DNA of 64,000 bases from Gracilaria domingensis (lineage: Eukaryota > Rhodophyta > Florideophyceae > Gracilariales > Gracilariaceae), in assembly GCA_022539475.1 (NCBI GenBank), contig VCMS01000088.1, forward strand, positions 1 to 64,000. Direction: 5' to 3'. This document shows, piece after piece, positions 1 through 10,352 of this stretch. Both the position numbers and the translations under genes were made by a program. Under the pieces are notes generated by a model, which saw only the letters and a list, made by a program, of their open reading frames with translations, did not search any database and had not been told where the DNA came from. How positions within the stretch are numbered: the stretch's first letter is position 1; each line of letters starts with the position of its first letter.

Positions 1-235
1 GTACAGTATTCCCAGTGTACTAGCTACACACGTGTACCCCGGAAACAACCCATTAGCGCCACAACACTTGTACAACCACAATGCATATGACCATTTGCAG
101 TAGCCAATCAGAAGCCCGTTTCACGTTGAGTTTGCGCAGAGGCGCATATGCGCTTTTCCAACGGCACCCTCCAAAACAGCCCATGCTCCCCAGCACTTTT
201 GGTTTTCAGTGACAGCACAGGGTCAACATCCAACA
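1..235 (-). repeat. Copia A1 3' LTR, cut by the window edge
   Basis: Seen: this stretch matches the other family LTRs at 10,353-11,123 and 16,421-17,202 in reverse orientation. It ends at 235 with the complement of TGTTGG, next to a C-run that is the reverse complement of the polypurine tract, and then the 3' end of the pol frame. It contains the 12-bp palindrome GCGCATATGCGC and the CCAAT-type box found in every copy of this U3 region. The rest of the LTR and the left target duplication lie outside the window. Confidence 0.9.
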
Positions 236-255
236 CCCCCCCTCTGTCACTGACT

Positions 256-3200
256 TCAAACTTCTATGTGGATCACTCCACCGGCTTCGCGGAACCTCTC
301 GTGCTTCACTCGCGCAAGTGGCTTATTCAGCATGTCGGCAACCATGGAATCTGTCGGGCAGTAGAACAGTACAATCGACTTGGCCTGCAGAGCTTCTCGA
401 GTGAAGTGGAACCGAATCTCAATGTGTTTGGTTCTCCTGTTTACCACTCCATTTCGAGCAAGGTCAATGCTGCCCTGGTTGTCAACATACATGGAGTTGG
501 TTCAACCAGCAGCTTTACAGACCCGTCTGCTTCCATGCCAATCACACTGCCAATGCCGTTCCAAAGTCGCCTAAGCCAGATCGCCTCCTTGGTGCCAGAG
601 CACAAGCTCACGTACTCAGCCTCTGCACTCGACAGAGCAACTACCTCCTGTTGACGAGACGACCACGACACAGCACCATCGCACATCATGAACAAGTATC
701 TACTAGTGGACTTGCGGTTGGCAACATCGCCAGCCCAGTCAGAGTCCACATAGCCGTGCAATTGCAAATCGGTGCTGGAGCCATACGTCAACCCGAACGT
801 GGTAATGCCATTGAGGTAGCGAAGAACACGCTTGACCGCCTTCCAGTGAGTGTTTCCCGGCTTCTCAACATACTTGGCCAGCTTAGCCACAGCATATGAG
901 ATGTCTGGACGAGTTCCCACAGACAGATACATGAGGCAGCCAATCGCCTGACGATACGGTACATGCGTGAGCACTTCCTCCTCAACAGACAAGTCCACAC
1001 CGCACTCCATAGGAGTGTCAACGGGTTTCGACAGCTGCATGCCAAATCGTCCAGGACCTTGTTCGTGTACGCTGACTGAGTCAAGCACAGCTCTCGCTTG
1101 GTTCTGTCTCGATGGATTTCAAATCCAAGAACCATGCGAGCTTCTTTGAGGTCCTTCATGCGGAAACGACTTGACAGCTCTGCCTTCACACGTTCCACGG
1201 TTTTCATGCTCGGACTCGCAATCAGCAAGTCGTCTACATACAGAGCAATGATAACCAAGAAACCCAGTATGATCCCGGTGTAGACACACTCGTCTGCGTC
1301 ATTCGGCTTGAGGTGCATTTCCCAACAAGGAAGGCGTATATCTTGGCGTGCCACTGTCTTGGTGCTTGTCTAAGCCCATAGATCGCTTTCTTCAGTCGGC
1401 ACACCAAGTCCTCCTTTCCCTGCTGTGTGAATCCCATTGGCTGCTCCATGTACACTGTCTCGTCAAGGTCACCGTTCAGAAAGGCAGTCTTCACATCCAT
1501 CTGGTGCAAGTGGAAGTCTCGTACGGCAGTCACTGACAGGATCATTCTGATGGATGTGAACTTCACCACAGGTGCATATGTCTCTGAGAAGTCCACACCC
1601 TCGATCTGCAGGAAGCCTCTTGCAACCACACGAGCCTTGTAACGCACTGTCGGTTCACCAGATGACGAAGCCTCATACTTCTGTACATACACCCACTTGG
1701 ACGAAATCACGTTGCTGTCTGCTGGCCTTGGCACTAGATCCCACGTGTCGTGCTCCATCAACGATTGATACTCACTCTTCATCGCCTTCTTCCAAGCTTC
1801 GGAATCAGGACGTGACACTGCGTCACCGTACGACGAAGGAGTATCATCACTGGCTGTAAGGAAAGCACTGGCACCACGCCACCACGAGGATGGCGTCTTT
1901 CTCTGACGCGTGGATCTACGAAGGGGCTGCATCTCTGTCACTTCCGGCTCATCTTGTGGGACTGGTGTGGTGTGTTCATCCGTACTGGCATTCGTGGTAC
2001 TCTCATGAGAAGCTGGTGCAGAAGGGTCATCTTCAGAATCATCGGCGGATGTGTCGGAGGTTGAGGCTTCAGCAGATCCCGACTTGTCACCAAGTCGATA
2101 TCCGCATAGTCCTCGTCTTCAGAGTGCTCGTCACTTTCAGTTGCAGAGCACTCGTCAAACCTCACATCTCGTGACACAATCACCTTCTTCTTCTGGCTGT
2201 CCCACAACTTGTACCCGTGGGAGCCTGAAGTGTACCCAATGAAGATGGCCTCCACTGCACGCTCTTCCAGCTTCTTCAACTTGTGATCAACCACCTTGTA
2301 CCAGCAACGGCTACCAAACACACGCAGATTGCTCAGATCAGGCTTCTGTCCATGCCACAGCTCAAACGGCGTCACGTCACTCGGAAGCGCTTTGCAGGTC
2401 ACTCTGTTGCGCACATACACAGAGACATTCAGAGCCTCAGCCCAAAAGCTTTTTGGCACATTCTTGTGATGCAACATTGTCCTGACCAAGTCCGTGAGTG
2501 TGCGGTTGAACCTCTCGGCTAGCCCGTTCTGCTGTGGATTGTAAGGCACAGTTCGTTGATGCTCAATACCGTACTGCTCAAGCTTTTCGGAGAACCGATT
2601 GGACAAGTACTCACCACCATTGTCAGTGCGCAATGCACGCAACACACTCTTGCGAGCGGTGATGGTTAACACTTTCCTGCCCATCTGGTTCTCCACAAAC
2701 CTGAGCTTGATGAACATCCGGAACACCTCATCCTTCGTCTTGAGCATGTACAAGAAGCAGTAGCGGCTGTGGTCATCGATGAATGTGACAAAGTAGTGCG
2801 AGCCTCCCAAGGACTTCACGTTCACTGGACCCGAATATCGGAGTGTACCAGGTCCAGTACGTGTTCAGCTCGTTCCCCCCCTTGCTTTGGAGTCGGAGCA
2901 CGGGTTGCTTTGCCCACTACACAAGAGCGCACACATCCAGCTTCTGAGCCACATCCACATTCAGACCTGACAAACACCATTTCGAGCCATCTGCTTGATG
3001 CCTTCCACATTCACATGAGCCATTCGAGCATGCCAAAGAGACAAGTCTGACACCAGCGCACTGTCCGTATCCGTGAACTGATCTGCAGCAGTGCAAAGGT
3101 AGTACAGGTCTTTGACGCGGCGCCCAACGGCAACCACTTTTGACCCCTTGTACACACATACCTTTTCTTTGTCAAACACTACCGTGCAGCCCAGATCACA

Positions 3201-4276
3201 AATCTGTGACACAGCAACAAGTGGTACCGTAAGTTGGGCACGTGTACCACCTGCTTTAGCTTGCACTTACGCTTGGACCCTTCAACTGTCAGATCGAGCT
3301 CCACGCTTCCGTGACCAACAGACTGCAACTTGGAATCATTGCCGATACTCACACCCGACGACACCTTTGTCTCGTACGTTTGGAACATTGAGTCATCATA
3401 AGTCATGTGCGCAGTAGCTCCAGAGTCAACAATCCAGTCACCGTTACTGGCCTTGTCGGCACCATTGCAATGAGGCATACAAAGTCAGAATCGCTGCCGC
3501 CCGTATCTTGCTCATTGTTGAGCGCGGTATGTACACTTGGGTGAGCAGCATCGATCTGATCCTTGTTAGCCCCATCACGTTGCTTTTTGAAACAGTTCTT
3601 CTGGATATGACCCTTTATGCCACAATAGTAACACACAACCGACTTCAATGACTTCCTACGAGACTGGCGTCCCAAGAGTGCAGCATCACTACCGGACTCC
3701 TCCTTGGCACGATCACTCATACGTTGCTCTTCTTTCAATAGACGGCTTTCACAAACTCCATAGTGAGTTGGCGATCTCCGATCGTGGTGTCAATTGCAAC
3801 AATGAGGTGCTCAAAACGATCCGGAAGTCCACATAGAGCAGCCATAGCAATGACCTCTTCATCAACGTTGACGTCCATACTCTTGAGGTCGGAGGCCAAG
3901 TGCCGAACACGATTGATGAATTGCAACATCTTCTCGTCCTCGCGCATTTTGACAGAGTAGAAGGCACGTCTGGCGTTGATTCGGTTAAGAAGAGTCTTAC
4001 GTTGAAACACATTGCAAATGGCCTTCCATGCGTCAGCAGCAGTCTCGATGTCTCGAATGTGATCCAGGTGCTCGTCGGCAAGCGTGAGTCTAATGATAGC
4101 CTAGCCCTTTCGTCGCGGATTTGCCACTTTACCAGTTCCTCTTCATCCGTGGGTGCAGAAGTGGTGAGATGGTTCTTGAGGTCTTTCAGTGCAAGTACAT
4201 ACTGAATCTTCTGCTTCCAAGTATGGAAGTTATCCTCACCCAACTTCTCGATCTTGAGCCCACTAAACGAGTCCAT
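256..4276 (-). pseudogene. Copia A1 gag-pol polyprotein, multiply frameshifted
   Basis: This is a Ty1/copia polyprotein read on the minus strand from the ATG at 4,276 (MDSFSGLK) to the stop at 256-258. In order it holds the gag capsid region, a CCHC zinc knuckle, an aspartic protease (DSGATAHMT), an integrase with HHCC and DD35E motifs, a copia-type reverse transcriptase (YVDDLL) and RNase H (DSDWAGDVANRKS). It is about as long as the near-intact copy at 23,630-27,664. The frame is broken at seven or more places, mostly by single-base losses, for example near 1,045, 1,318, 2,090, 2,940 and 4,082. One codon (Trp in the integrase, near 2,703) is cleanly deleted. Several breaks fall in short homopolymers, so some may be consensus errors. 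No functional product is expected if they are real. It lies inside the stack of copies that continues to 18,996. Confidence 0.93.
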
Positions 4277-4944
4277 GATGTAAGAGAGGAACTGCAGCGA
4301 ACCAGATAATGCGGTGGCAGACAGGCGGCAATAGCAAACGACAGCGGTAAACAACAACAGCAAACAACAACAACAAACAACAACAAACAACAATAACAAC
4401 AAACAAGAACAACAATAAAGATGAATAGTCGGGTGCAAAAGGAACTAAGATTCCTGGTACCCTAGGGAGTCGGACCCCTGACCCCCGGAGACTCTCCGCG
4501 TAAGAAACGACTTCTGCAGTCTACCACCTCCTGCGTTCTAGGAGAAGGTGCGTCGCTCTCTACGAGACTTCCAGAGGATGGTTAATGACCGAAGATATGC
4601 CTTCACCAAGTAAAACCCTCTCTGGTCTCTTGCAAGAACTTGCGCGACCCTGAAACTGCAGGTACTATGACAAACCGAGGTACGCTTCTAGCAAGCAAAC
4701 AATGAAGTTCACAAGCGGCCTGATCCTAAAAAGGAGGTCAGCCTACGACACGTCGCCTCCCCGCACCACCGAAGCAGTACGGATCAAAAGCTCGTTTCAG
4801 TTTGCCTTCGCCACAGATCAAGAACCCAACACAAAGTCAGGTCAGCAACAATAAAGGTGGACCACCTCCTGTCCAGTGCAGTACGTCACGGCACCCCGTC
4901 CACAAATGCCCCGCGAAGAATACCAGGTCTTTCGACCGACACCG
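4277..4944 (-). other. Copia A1 5' leader, proximal half
   Basis: This is the untranslated leader between gag and the primer binding site, read on the minus strand. Next to gag (about 4,330-4,420) it has a run of CAA-type trinucleotides that is shared by all copies of the family. The rest aligns with the leaders at 15,175-16,420 and 22,342-23,629. The leader is interrupted at 4,950 by element E-B and resumes at 9,803. No reading frame of note is seen in it. Confidence 0.85.
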
Positions 4945-4949
4945 TTATC

Positions 4950-6221
4950 TGTCAGAGTAACATCCTCAGACTTAGGCTCTCACTGTCTGTTGTTGATATC
5001 TGTTTGAACCGGAAGCTGTTGTCTTCGTTGCCATACGAAGGATGAGTAAGAAGTTCAGAGTTGTGACAAAAGGAGGTGTTCCAGAACATCCGAATCGTAC
5101 AGAACAGAACTATGATCTTGGTATACTGGTAGAATGGTACAGCTGTGGACTTGGACACACACTAACTGCACTTGATGTTTGATTGTCACCGTTGCACGTC
5201 GTAAGGTCTAAGTGCAGTAACGTTGGTTTCCTCATTACCCGACTGTTACTTAGCATGTACTGGGCAGCAGCGATAGTTGCTGAAGTCAGTAACAGAGGAG
5301 GGTGTTGGAAGTCATGCTGTCACTGGCATCAAGCAGTTGAGATGTGTGGAGTCTAGAATGGTACCTTGATACGTGAAACCGAGATTGATGTTGTTCTGTT
5401 TGGTATACTACGTTGCTGTGTGGTATACTCAGTATGGGTTGAACGTTTACGGCTACACTGGAACGCTATCGTTCAGCTGGGATGACCACAAGGTACAACG
5501 ATGACAGGTTGTACAGTGGTCATGAAGTACGGGTTGAAGGCTATGTATGTGCACACAAGGTACAGGTGGCAGCACTGTCAGTGTTGTGAAGTTTACACCA
5601 TGTTTGAGTTGTGCTACATGCAAATGTGTGTGTATGGATGAATGGAACATGTTGCAGCTAAGTGACTGACGTCATGTGGTTTACAGGTACTTGTTGATGA
5701 TGTGGGACTTGGGTATCTGGCACGTACACATTACGGTGTGGTGTACAGATTACAGCGTGCCAGCAACACGTGAAGTGTGATGTGATGTTCCGTAAGCATG
5801 GCTGGTCATGATGGTGAGGTGTTGCATTGTGTGTATGCATGGTCGTGTTACTATGGTGGGCTGTCATATTGTTGACTGCGTTGATGTGTGGTGCTCGTGG
5901 TGTGCTGTAGAAATGTGTCGGTACACTGTCAGGGACGTGCATGGCTACTACATTGGTGTGCATTGTTGTGCATTGTTGTTGTAAGCAGTTTGGCACTGTT
6001 ACCATGTTATGTCTGTAGATGATTGGTAGTATTGAGTGTCTCTGGTTAGTGAGTTGCATGTTGGTCAGAGTTGGAGTCGCATAATGGAGTAGCGAAGAAG
6101 TGCTATATAGGTTGTGACTCAAGCACCTCCAAGTAAATATGAGCCAGAGCTGGCGAACTTCCCTTGCATCCCCCCATCCTTCCTCATGTCAACTTTCTGA
6201 TCCCAGCTATAACCTCTAACA
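4950..6221 (+). repeat. E-B 5' LTR (1,272 bp)
   Basis: The LTR begins TGTCAGAG next to TSD TTATC and ends CTCTAACA. It has an internal module (5,281-5,303) that looks like a complete copia 3' junction: TTGAAGTCAG-type pol end, a purine tract and a second LTR start (TGTTGGAAG at 5,303). The last 150 bp match the R-U5 end of the copia LTRs, including the CAGAGCTGGCGAACTTCCC block. It differs from the 3' LTR mainly by a cluster of small indels at about 5,059-5,300; the rest is almost identical. Confidence 0.88.
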
Positions 6222-6237
6222 GGTTATGGGCCCAGCC
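6222..6237 (+). promoter_or_regulatory. Primer binding site for an initiator tRNA-Met half molecule
   Basis: GGTTATGGGCCCAGCC starts directly after the LTR. Its complement reads TGGGCCCATAACC, the anticodon arm of eukaryotic initiator tRNA-Met. Known: Drosophila copia uses the same internal tRNA segment, cut at about nucleotide 39, to prime reverse transcription. The same site follows the E5 LTR (22,342) and, in reverse complement, precedes the A2 and A4 LTRs. Confidence 0.85.
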
Positions 6238-7350
6238 CCGCTGACCTCTGCCGTTGTCGTTCGTCATGAGGTTTCCCTTTCCGCCGCTCTCCCTCACCGC
6301 CGTCCGTGTTGTTGAACGCCGTTGTTGATGTTTTCGATGTTTTTTCTCCGTCGTGTTTCTTGTCATTGACCGGTTTGGTGGTGTTGTATTTCCCTTTTGG
6401 TTTGCGTTCCTCCCTGAGGGCGTTCTGGTGGTAGTGGCTCGACGCTGTTCTACTTTCGTGATTCTGTTTGGTTTCTAGTTCATTTTCGTTTTCGTCGATC
6501 GCTATCCGCTTTGTTGGTTTCTCGCCTCTGTTTTCGTTGTTGTGATCCCCGTGTCGTGTTTGCGGGTTCTGATCCGAGGGGTTGAGTACCGTTGTCGTTG
6601 AAGTCTGTGCACTTGTGTGTTGTGCTCAGCATTCGTTGTTTCGTTGAAGTCCGGGCACTGCCTGTGTGCTCGGCATTTGTGGTGATCACTTGGGTTTCGG
6701 TGCGACGAGCGGTTGATCCGAGCAATCGGGGACGTTAGTCTGGCGGCTTGAACCAATTCGGACGCACTGTCGAGCGGGCTCCCACCGGTCCTTCGGGGCA
6801 GATAACGGTGTCGGTCGGAAGACCTGGTAGTACCGCGAGTGCTGAAGTTGACGGGGTGCCGTGACGTACTGCATCGAACAGGGGTGGTTCACCTTTGTTG
6901 TGTGTGACCTGACTGTGTGTTGGGTTCTTGATCTGTTGGGAAGACAAACTGAAACGAGCTTTTGATCCGTACTGCTGCGGTGGTGCGGGGAGGCGACGTG
7001 TCGTAGGCTGACCTCCTTTTCAGGATCAGGCCGCTTGTGAACTTGATTGTTTGCTTGCTGGAAGCGTACCTCGGTTTGTCATAGTACCTGCAGTATCAGG
7101 GTCGCGCAAGTTCTTGCAAGAGACCAGAGAGGGTTTAACTTGGTGAAGGCATATCTTTGGTCACTAACCATCCTCTGGACGTCTCGTAGAGAGCGACGCG
7201 CTTTCTCCTGGAACGCAGGAGGAGGTAGACAGAAGAAAGTCGTTTCCTACCCGGAGGGTCTCCGGGGGTCAGGGGTCCGACTCCCTAGGGTACCAGGAAT
7301 CTTAGTTCCTTATGCACCCGATCGCTTGCAGTTTGTTGTTGTTATTCTCG
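6238..7350 (+). other. E-B leader shared with autonomous copia copies
   Basis: About 1.1 kb of untranslated leader aligns along its length with the leaders of E5 (22,357-23,450) and of A1, A2 and A4 on the other strand. Homology runs to about 7,350, including the CTAGGGTACCAGGAATC block and a GTT-type run, and then stops where gag would follow. This is the part of the element most likely to hold shared packaging or dimer signals, but that is inference. Confidence 0.8.
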
Positions 7351-7357
7351 CTACAGT

Positions 7358-8452
7358 TCAGGAGGTGGAGTGTTTCCTGCCTGAGACTGTGTGTGTGAGA
7401 TTCGTTTATGACACTTCCTGGGTGTTTATTGTTGAACATGTCTGAGCTCTTCTTTGTATCAACTTTGGAAAGTTGAGATGTTACTTGTCCGTTGTTATCG
7501 TGACTTCCTTACGCAGGCTCAGAAGGTTGTCGTTATGTATGCCCGGGATGTGTGCTGTGCTCTTCGCTTTACTTCTGTTGTACCGGAAGGTTGCTATTTG
7601 TCTGCATGTCCGGTGTGTATGGAAGAGCTGTTTGACTCAGGAGGTTGAGTGTTTCATGCCTGAGTGTATTATTGATCACTTGTGATGTGTGTTTTGCTCT
7701 CCATGTTGTTCTCATGTTACCAGTAGGTTGTTACATGTATGCATGTCCTGGGTATGGAAGAGCTGTTTGACTCAGGAGGTTGAGTGTTTCATGCTGAGTG
7801 TATTATTGATCACTTGTGATGTGTGTTATGCTCTCCATGTTGTCTCATGTTACCAGAGGTTGTTACATGTATGCATGTCCTGGTTATGGAAGAGCTGTTC
7901 GATTCAGGAGGTTGAGTGTTTCATGCCTGAGTGTTTGTTTCATTGCTTGTGATGTTTGTTTTGCTCTTTGTTTCAGTTTGTTGTCACTGGAAGTTTGCTA
8001 TGTGTTTGCATGTCCGGTGTGAATGAAAGAGCTAATTGACTCAGGAGTTGAGTGTTTCATGCCTGAGTGTGTAGGACATCATTTGTATGGACGGGGCCTG
8101 GAAGGTTGTCATTTTGCATGTCCAGGATGCCTGTGTCGCAATTCTCTTTGTGTGTTATTCGCGGAAGGTTGCTGTGATTTTGAATGTCCGCTGTTTGAAG
8201 AGATTTGTTGAGCTGGAAGGTTGCTCTCTTTTGCATGTCCAGCTGTTACGAAGGTGATGTTGAACTGGAAGGTTGCTACTTGTTGCATGTCCGGTGTTCA
8301 GAAAATCGGTCTTGAATCAGAAGGTTGCGTGTGTTTGCATGTCTGGTTGAAGTACTGTGATTAATGGTGCTCCGAGAGGTTGTTATGTGTTACATGCTCG
8401 GAGCAACATTCGTTTTCGGTGTCTAGAATGTGGTCACTTGTGGACATCTAGA
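7358..8452 (+). repeat. Array of about 16 stem-loops with conserved loops
   Basis: Seen by eye: hairpins at 7,358-7,384 (TCAGG/CCTGA), 7,582-7,614 (ACCGG/CCGGT), 7,635-7,665 (ACTCAGG/CCTGAGT), 7,720-7,751 (CCAG/CTGG), 7,770-7,799 (ACTCAG/CTGAGT), 7,852-7,884 (ACCAG/CTGGT), 7,902-7,932 (ATTCAGG/CCTGAGT), 7,985-8,019 (CACTGG/CCGGTG), 8,039-8,068 (ACTCAGG/CCTGAGT), 8,097-8,126 (CCTGG/CCAGG), 8,161-8,191 (GCGG/CCGC), 8,211-8,244 (AGCTGG/CCAGCT), 8,264-8,295 (ACTGG/CCGGT), 8,315-8,348 (AATCAG/CTGGTT), 8,369-8,404 (GCTCCGAG/CTCGGAGC) and 8,422-8,452 (TCTAG/CTAGA). Loops are 16-24 nt; most start AGGTTG and end CATG or CATGT. The first loop reads AGGTGG and the last lacks the motif. Part of the array (7,635-7,932) is also a tandem repeat of about 135 bp. 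Stems change sequence but keep pairing, so selection on RNA (or single-stranded DNA) structure is the simplest reading. The role is unknown. Confidence 0.7.
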
Positions 8453-8507
8453 TCCCTTTTGTGAAGGACTCTGAGGTGCATTTTCGTTCCGAGAGAAGTT
8501 CAAAGCC

Positions 8508-8523
8508 AGTGAGAGAGGGAGGG
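8508..8523 (+). promoter_or_regulatory. E-B polypurine tract
   Basis: GTGAGAGAGGGAGGG sits directly before the 3' LTR start TGTCAGAG. Its context (AAGCCAGTGAGAG) resembles the copia 3' junction AAGTCAGTGACAGAGGG. It is the expected primer for plus-strand synthesis. Confidence 0.75.
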
Positions 8524-9797
8524 TGTCAGAGTAACATCCTCAGACTTAGGCTCTCACTGTCTGTTGTTGATATCTGTTTGAACCGGAAGCTGTTGTCTTC
8601 GTTGCCATACGAAGGATGAGTAAGAAGTTCAGAGTGTGTGACAAAAGGAGGGTGTTTCCAGAACATCCGAATCGTACAGAACAGAACTATGATCTTGGTA
8701 TACTGGTAGAACGGTACAGCTGTGGACTTGGACACACACTAACTGCACTTGATGTTTGTTGTCACCGTTGCATCGTAAGGTTAAGTGCAGTAACGTTGGT
8801 TTCCTCATACCCGACCTGTTACTTAGCATGTACTTGGCCAGCAGCGCTGGTTGCTTGAAGTCAGTAACAGAGGGAGGGTGTTGGAAGTCATGCTGTCACT
8901 GACATCAAGCAGTTGAGATGTGTGGAGTCTAGAATGGTACCTTGATACGTGAAACCGAGATTGATGTTGTTCTGTTTGGTATACTACGTTGCTGTGTGGT
9001 ATACTCAGTATGGGTTGAACGTTTACGGCTACACTGGAACGCTATCGTTCAGCTGGGATGACCACAAGGTACAACGATGACAGGTTGTACAGTGGTCATG
9101 AAGTACGGGTTGAAGGCTATGTATGTGCACACAAGGTACAGGTGGCAGCACTGTCAGTGTTGTGAAGTTTACACCATGTTTGAGTTGTGCTACATGCAAA
9201 TGTGTGTGTATGGATGAATGGAACATGTTGCAGCTAAGTGACTGACGTCATGTGGTTTACAGGTACTTGTTGATGATGTGGGACTTGGGTATCTGGCACG
9301 TACACATTACGGTGTGGTGTACAGATTACAGCGTGCCAGCAACACGTGAAGTGTGATGTGATGTTCCGTAAGCATGGCTGGTCATGATGGTGAGGTGTTG
9401 CATTGTGTGTATGCATGGTCGTGTTACTATGGTGGGCTGTCATATTGTTGACTGCGTTGATGTGTGGTGCTCGTGGTGTGCTGTAGAAATGTGTCGGTAC
9501 ACTGTCAGGGACGTGCATGGCTACTACATTGGTGTGCATTGTTGTGCATTGTTGTTGTAAGCAGTTTGGCACTGTTACCATGTTATGTCTGTAGATGATT
9601 GGTAGTATTGAGTGTCTCTGGTTAGTGAGTTGCATGTTGGTCAGAGTTGGAGTCGCATAATGGAGTAGCGAAGAAGTGCTATATAGGTTGTGACTCAAGC
9701 ACCTCCAAGTAAATATGAGCCAGAGCTGGCGAACTTCCCTTGCATCCCCCCATCCTTCCTCATGTCAACTTTCTGATCCCAGCTATAACCTCTAACA
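8524..9797 (+). repeat. E-B 3' LTR (1,274 bp)
   Basis: This is a direct repeat of 4,950-6,221 with the same ends (TGTCAGAG and CTCTAACA), followed at once by TSD TTATC. It too contains the internal purine tract and second LTR start, here at 8,879. From 8,885 onward I see almost no difference from the 5' LTR. Confidence 0.88.
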
Positions 9798-10352
9798 TTA
9801 TCTCCCTAAGGACCGGTGGGAAACTCGCAAGACGGAACAATGCTTTGGTTCAAGCCGCCAGACTAACGTCCCCGATTGCTCGGATCAACCGCTCGTCGCA
9901 CCGAAACTCAAGTGATCACCACACCTGCCGAGCACACACGCAGTGCACGGACTTCAACAGAAACGAATGCTGAGCACAACACACAAGTGCACAGACTTCA
10001 ACAACACAAGTCCTCAACCTCTCGGATCAGAACCCACAAAGACGACGTGGGATCCCAACAATAATAACAGAGGAGACCAAACGAAGCGGATAGCGATCGA
10101 CAACACGGCAACAACGAGCGCCAAACACAATCACGATAGAAAGTCAACGTCGAACCACCAACAAACGCCCTCAGGAGGAACGAATGACCGAAAGAAAAAG
10201 TCAACACCGACCAACGATACGGTCAACACACCCGACGCAACGGAGAAGGAACGAAAGGGAAAACAGCGAAGCGGATGAACGGCGGTGAGGAGAGCGCGAG
10301 AATCAGCGGCGAGAGGAACGATAACGGCAGAGGTCAGCGGGCTGGCCATAAC
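9798..10352 (-). other. Copia A1 5' leader, distal half, with degraded primer site
   Basis: The leader resumes after E-B and runs to the shared LTR at 10,353. It aligns with 15,840-16,420 but has lost one base at many short homopolymers, for example GGG to GG and CCC to CC. The primer site reads GCTGGCCATAAC where the A2 copy reads GCTGGGCCCATAACC. The pattern suggests uncorrected long-read indels. Confidence 0.8.

Larger units (their letters stand above)
4950..9797 (+). mobile_element. E-B: non-autonomous LTR element (LARD-like), TSD TTATC
   Basis: Seen: the 4,848-bp insertion is flanked by the direct repeat TTATC (4,945-4,949 and 9,798-9,802), and it interrupts the A1 leader at a point where the A2 leader is continuous (about 15,845). 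It has two LTRs of about 1,273 bp that begin TGTCAGAG and end CTCTAACA, a primer binding site, a polypurine tract and a 2,302-bp interior. The interior has no gag, protease, integrase or reverse transcriptase. It holds about 1.1 kb of the copia leader and then a stem-loop array at 7,358-8,452. Known: LTR elements without coding capacity (LARD, TRIM) are mobilised by proteins of autonomous relatives. Inference: the copia family in this window is the likely helper, because the primer site, the leader and the R-U5 end are shared. The LTR copies are nearly identical, which points to a recent insertion. Confidence 0.88.

Noticed and set aside
148-654. A 168-codon plus-strand frame across the copia LTR and RNase H region, with mirror frames near 11,072, 18,292 and 27,955
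   Set aside because: It is the antisense shadow of the conserved copia RNase H frame and recurs wherever that sequence recurs.
5658-6122. A 154-codon minus-strand frame rich in His and Thr, repeated at 9,234-9,698
   Set aside because: It lies entirely inside the E-B LTR and is duplicated only because LTRs are; codon content reflects the TG/CA-rich U3 sequence. No motif.
7630-7940. CRISPR-like array in the E-B repeats
   Set aside because: Units of about 135 bp with no short repeat/unique spacer layout, in a eukaryotic retroelement.
7047-8211. Series of short plus-strand frames with Cys-rich peptides in the E-B interior
   Set aside because: They follow the hairpin repeat and change phase from unit to unit. 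The conserved unit is the hairpin, not a reading frame.
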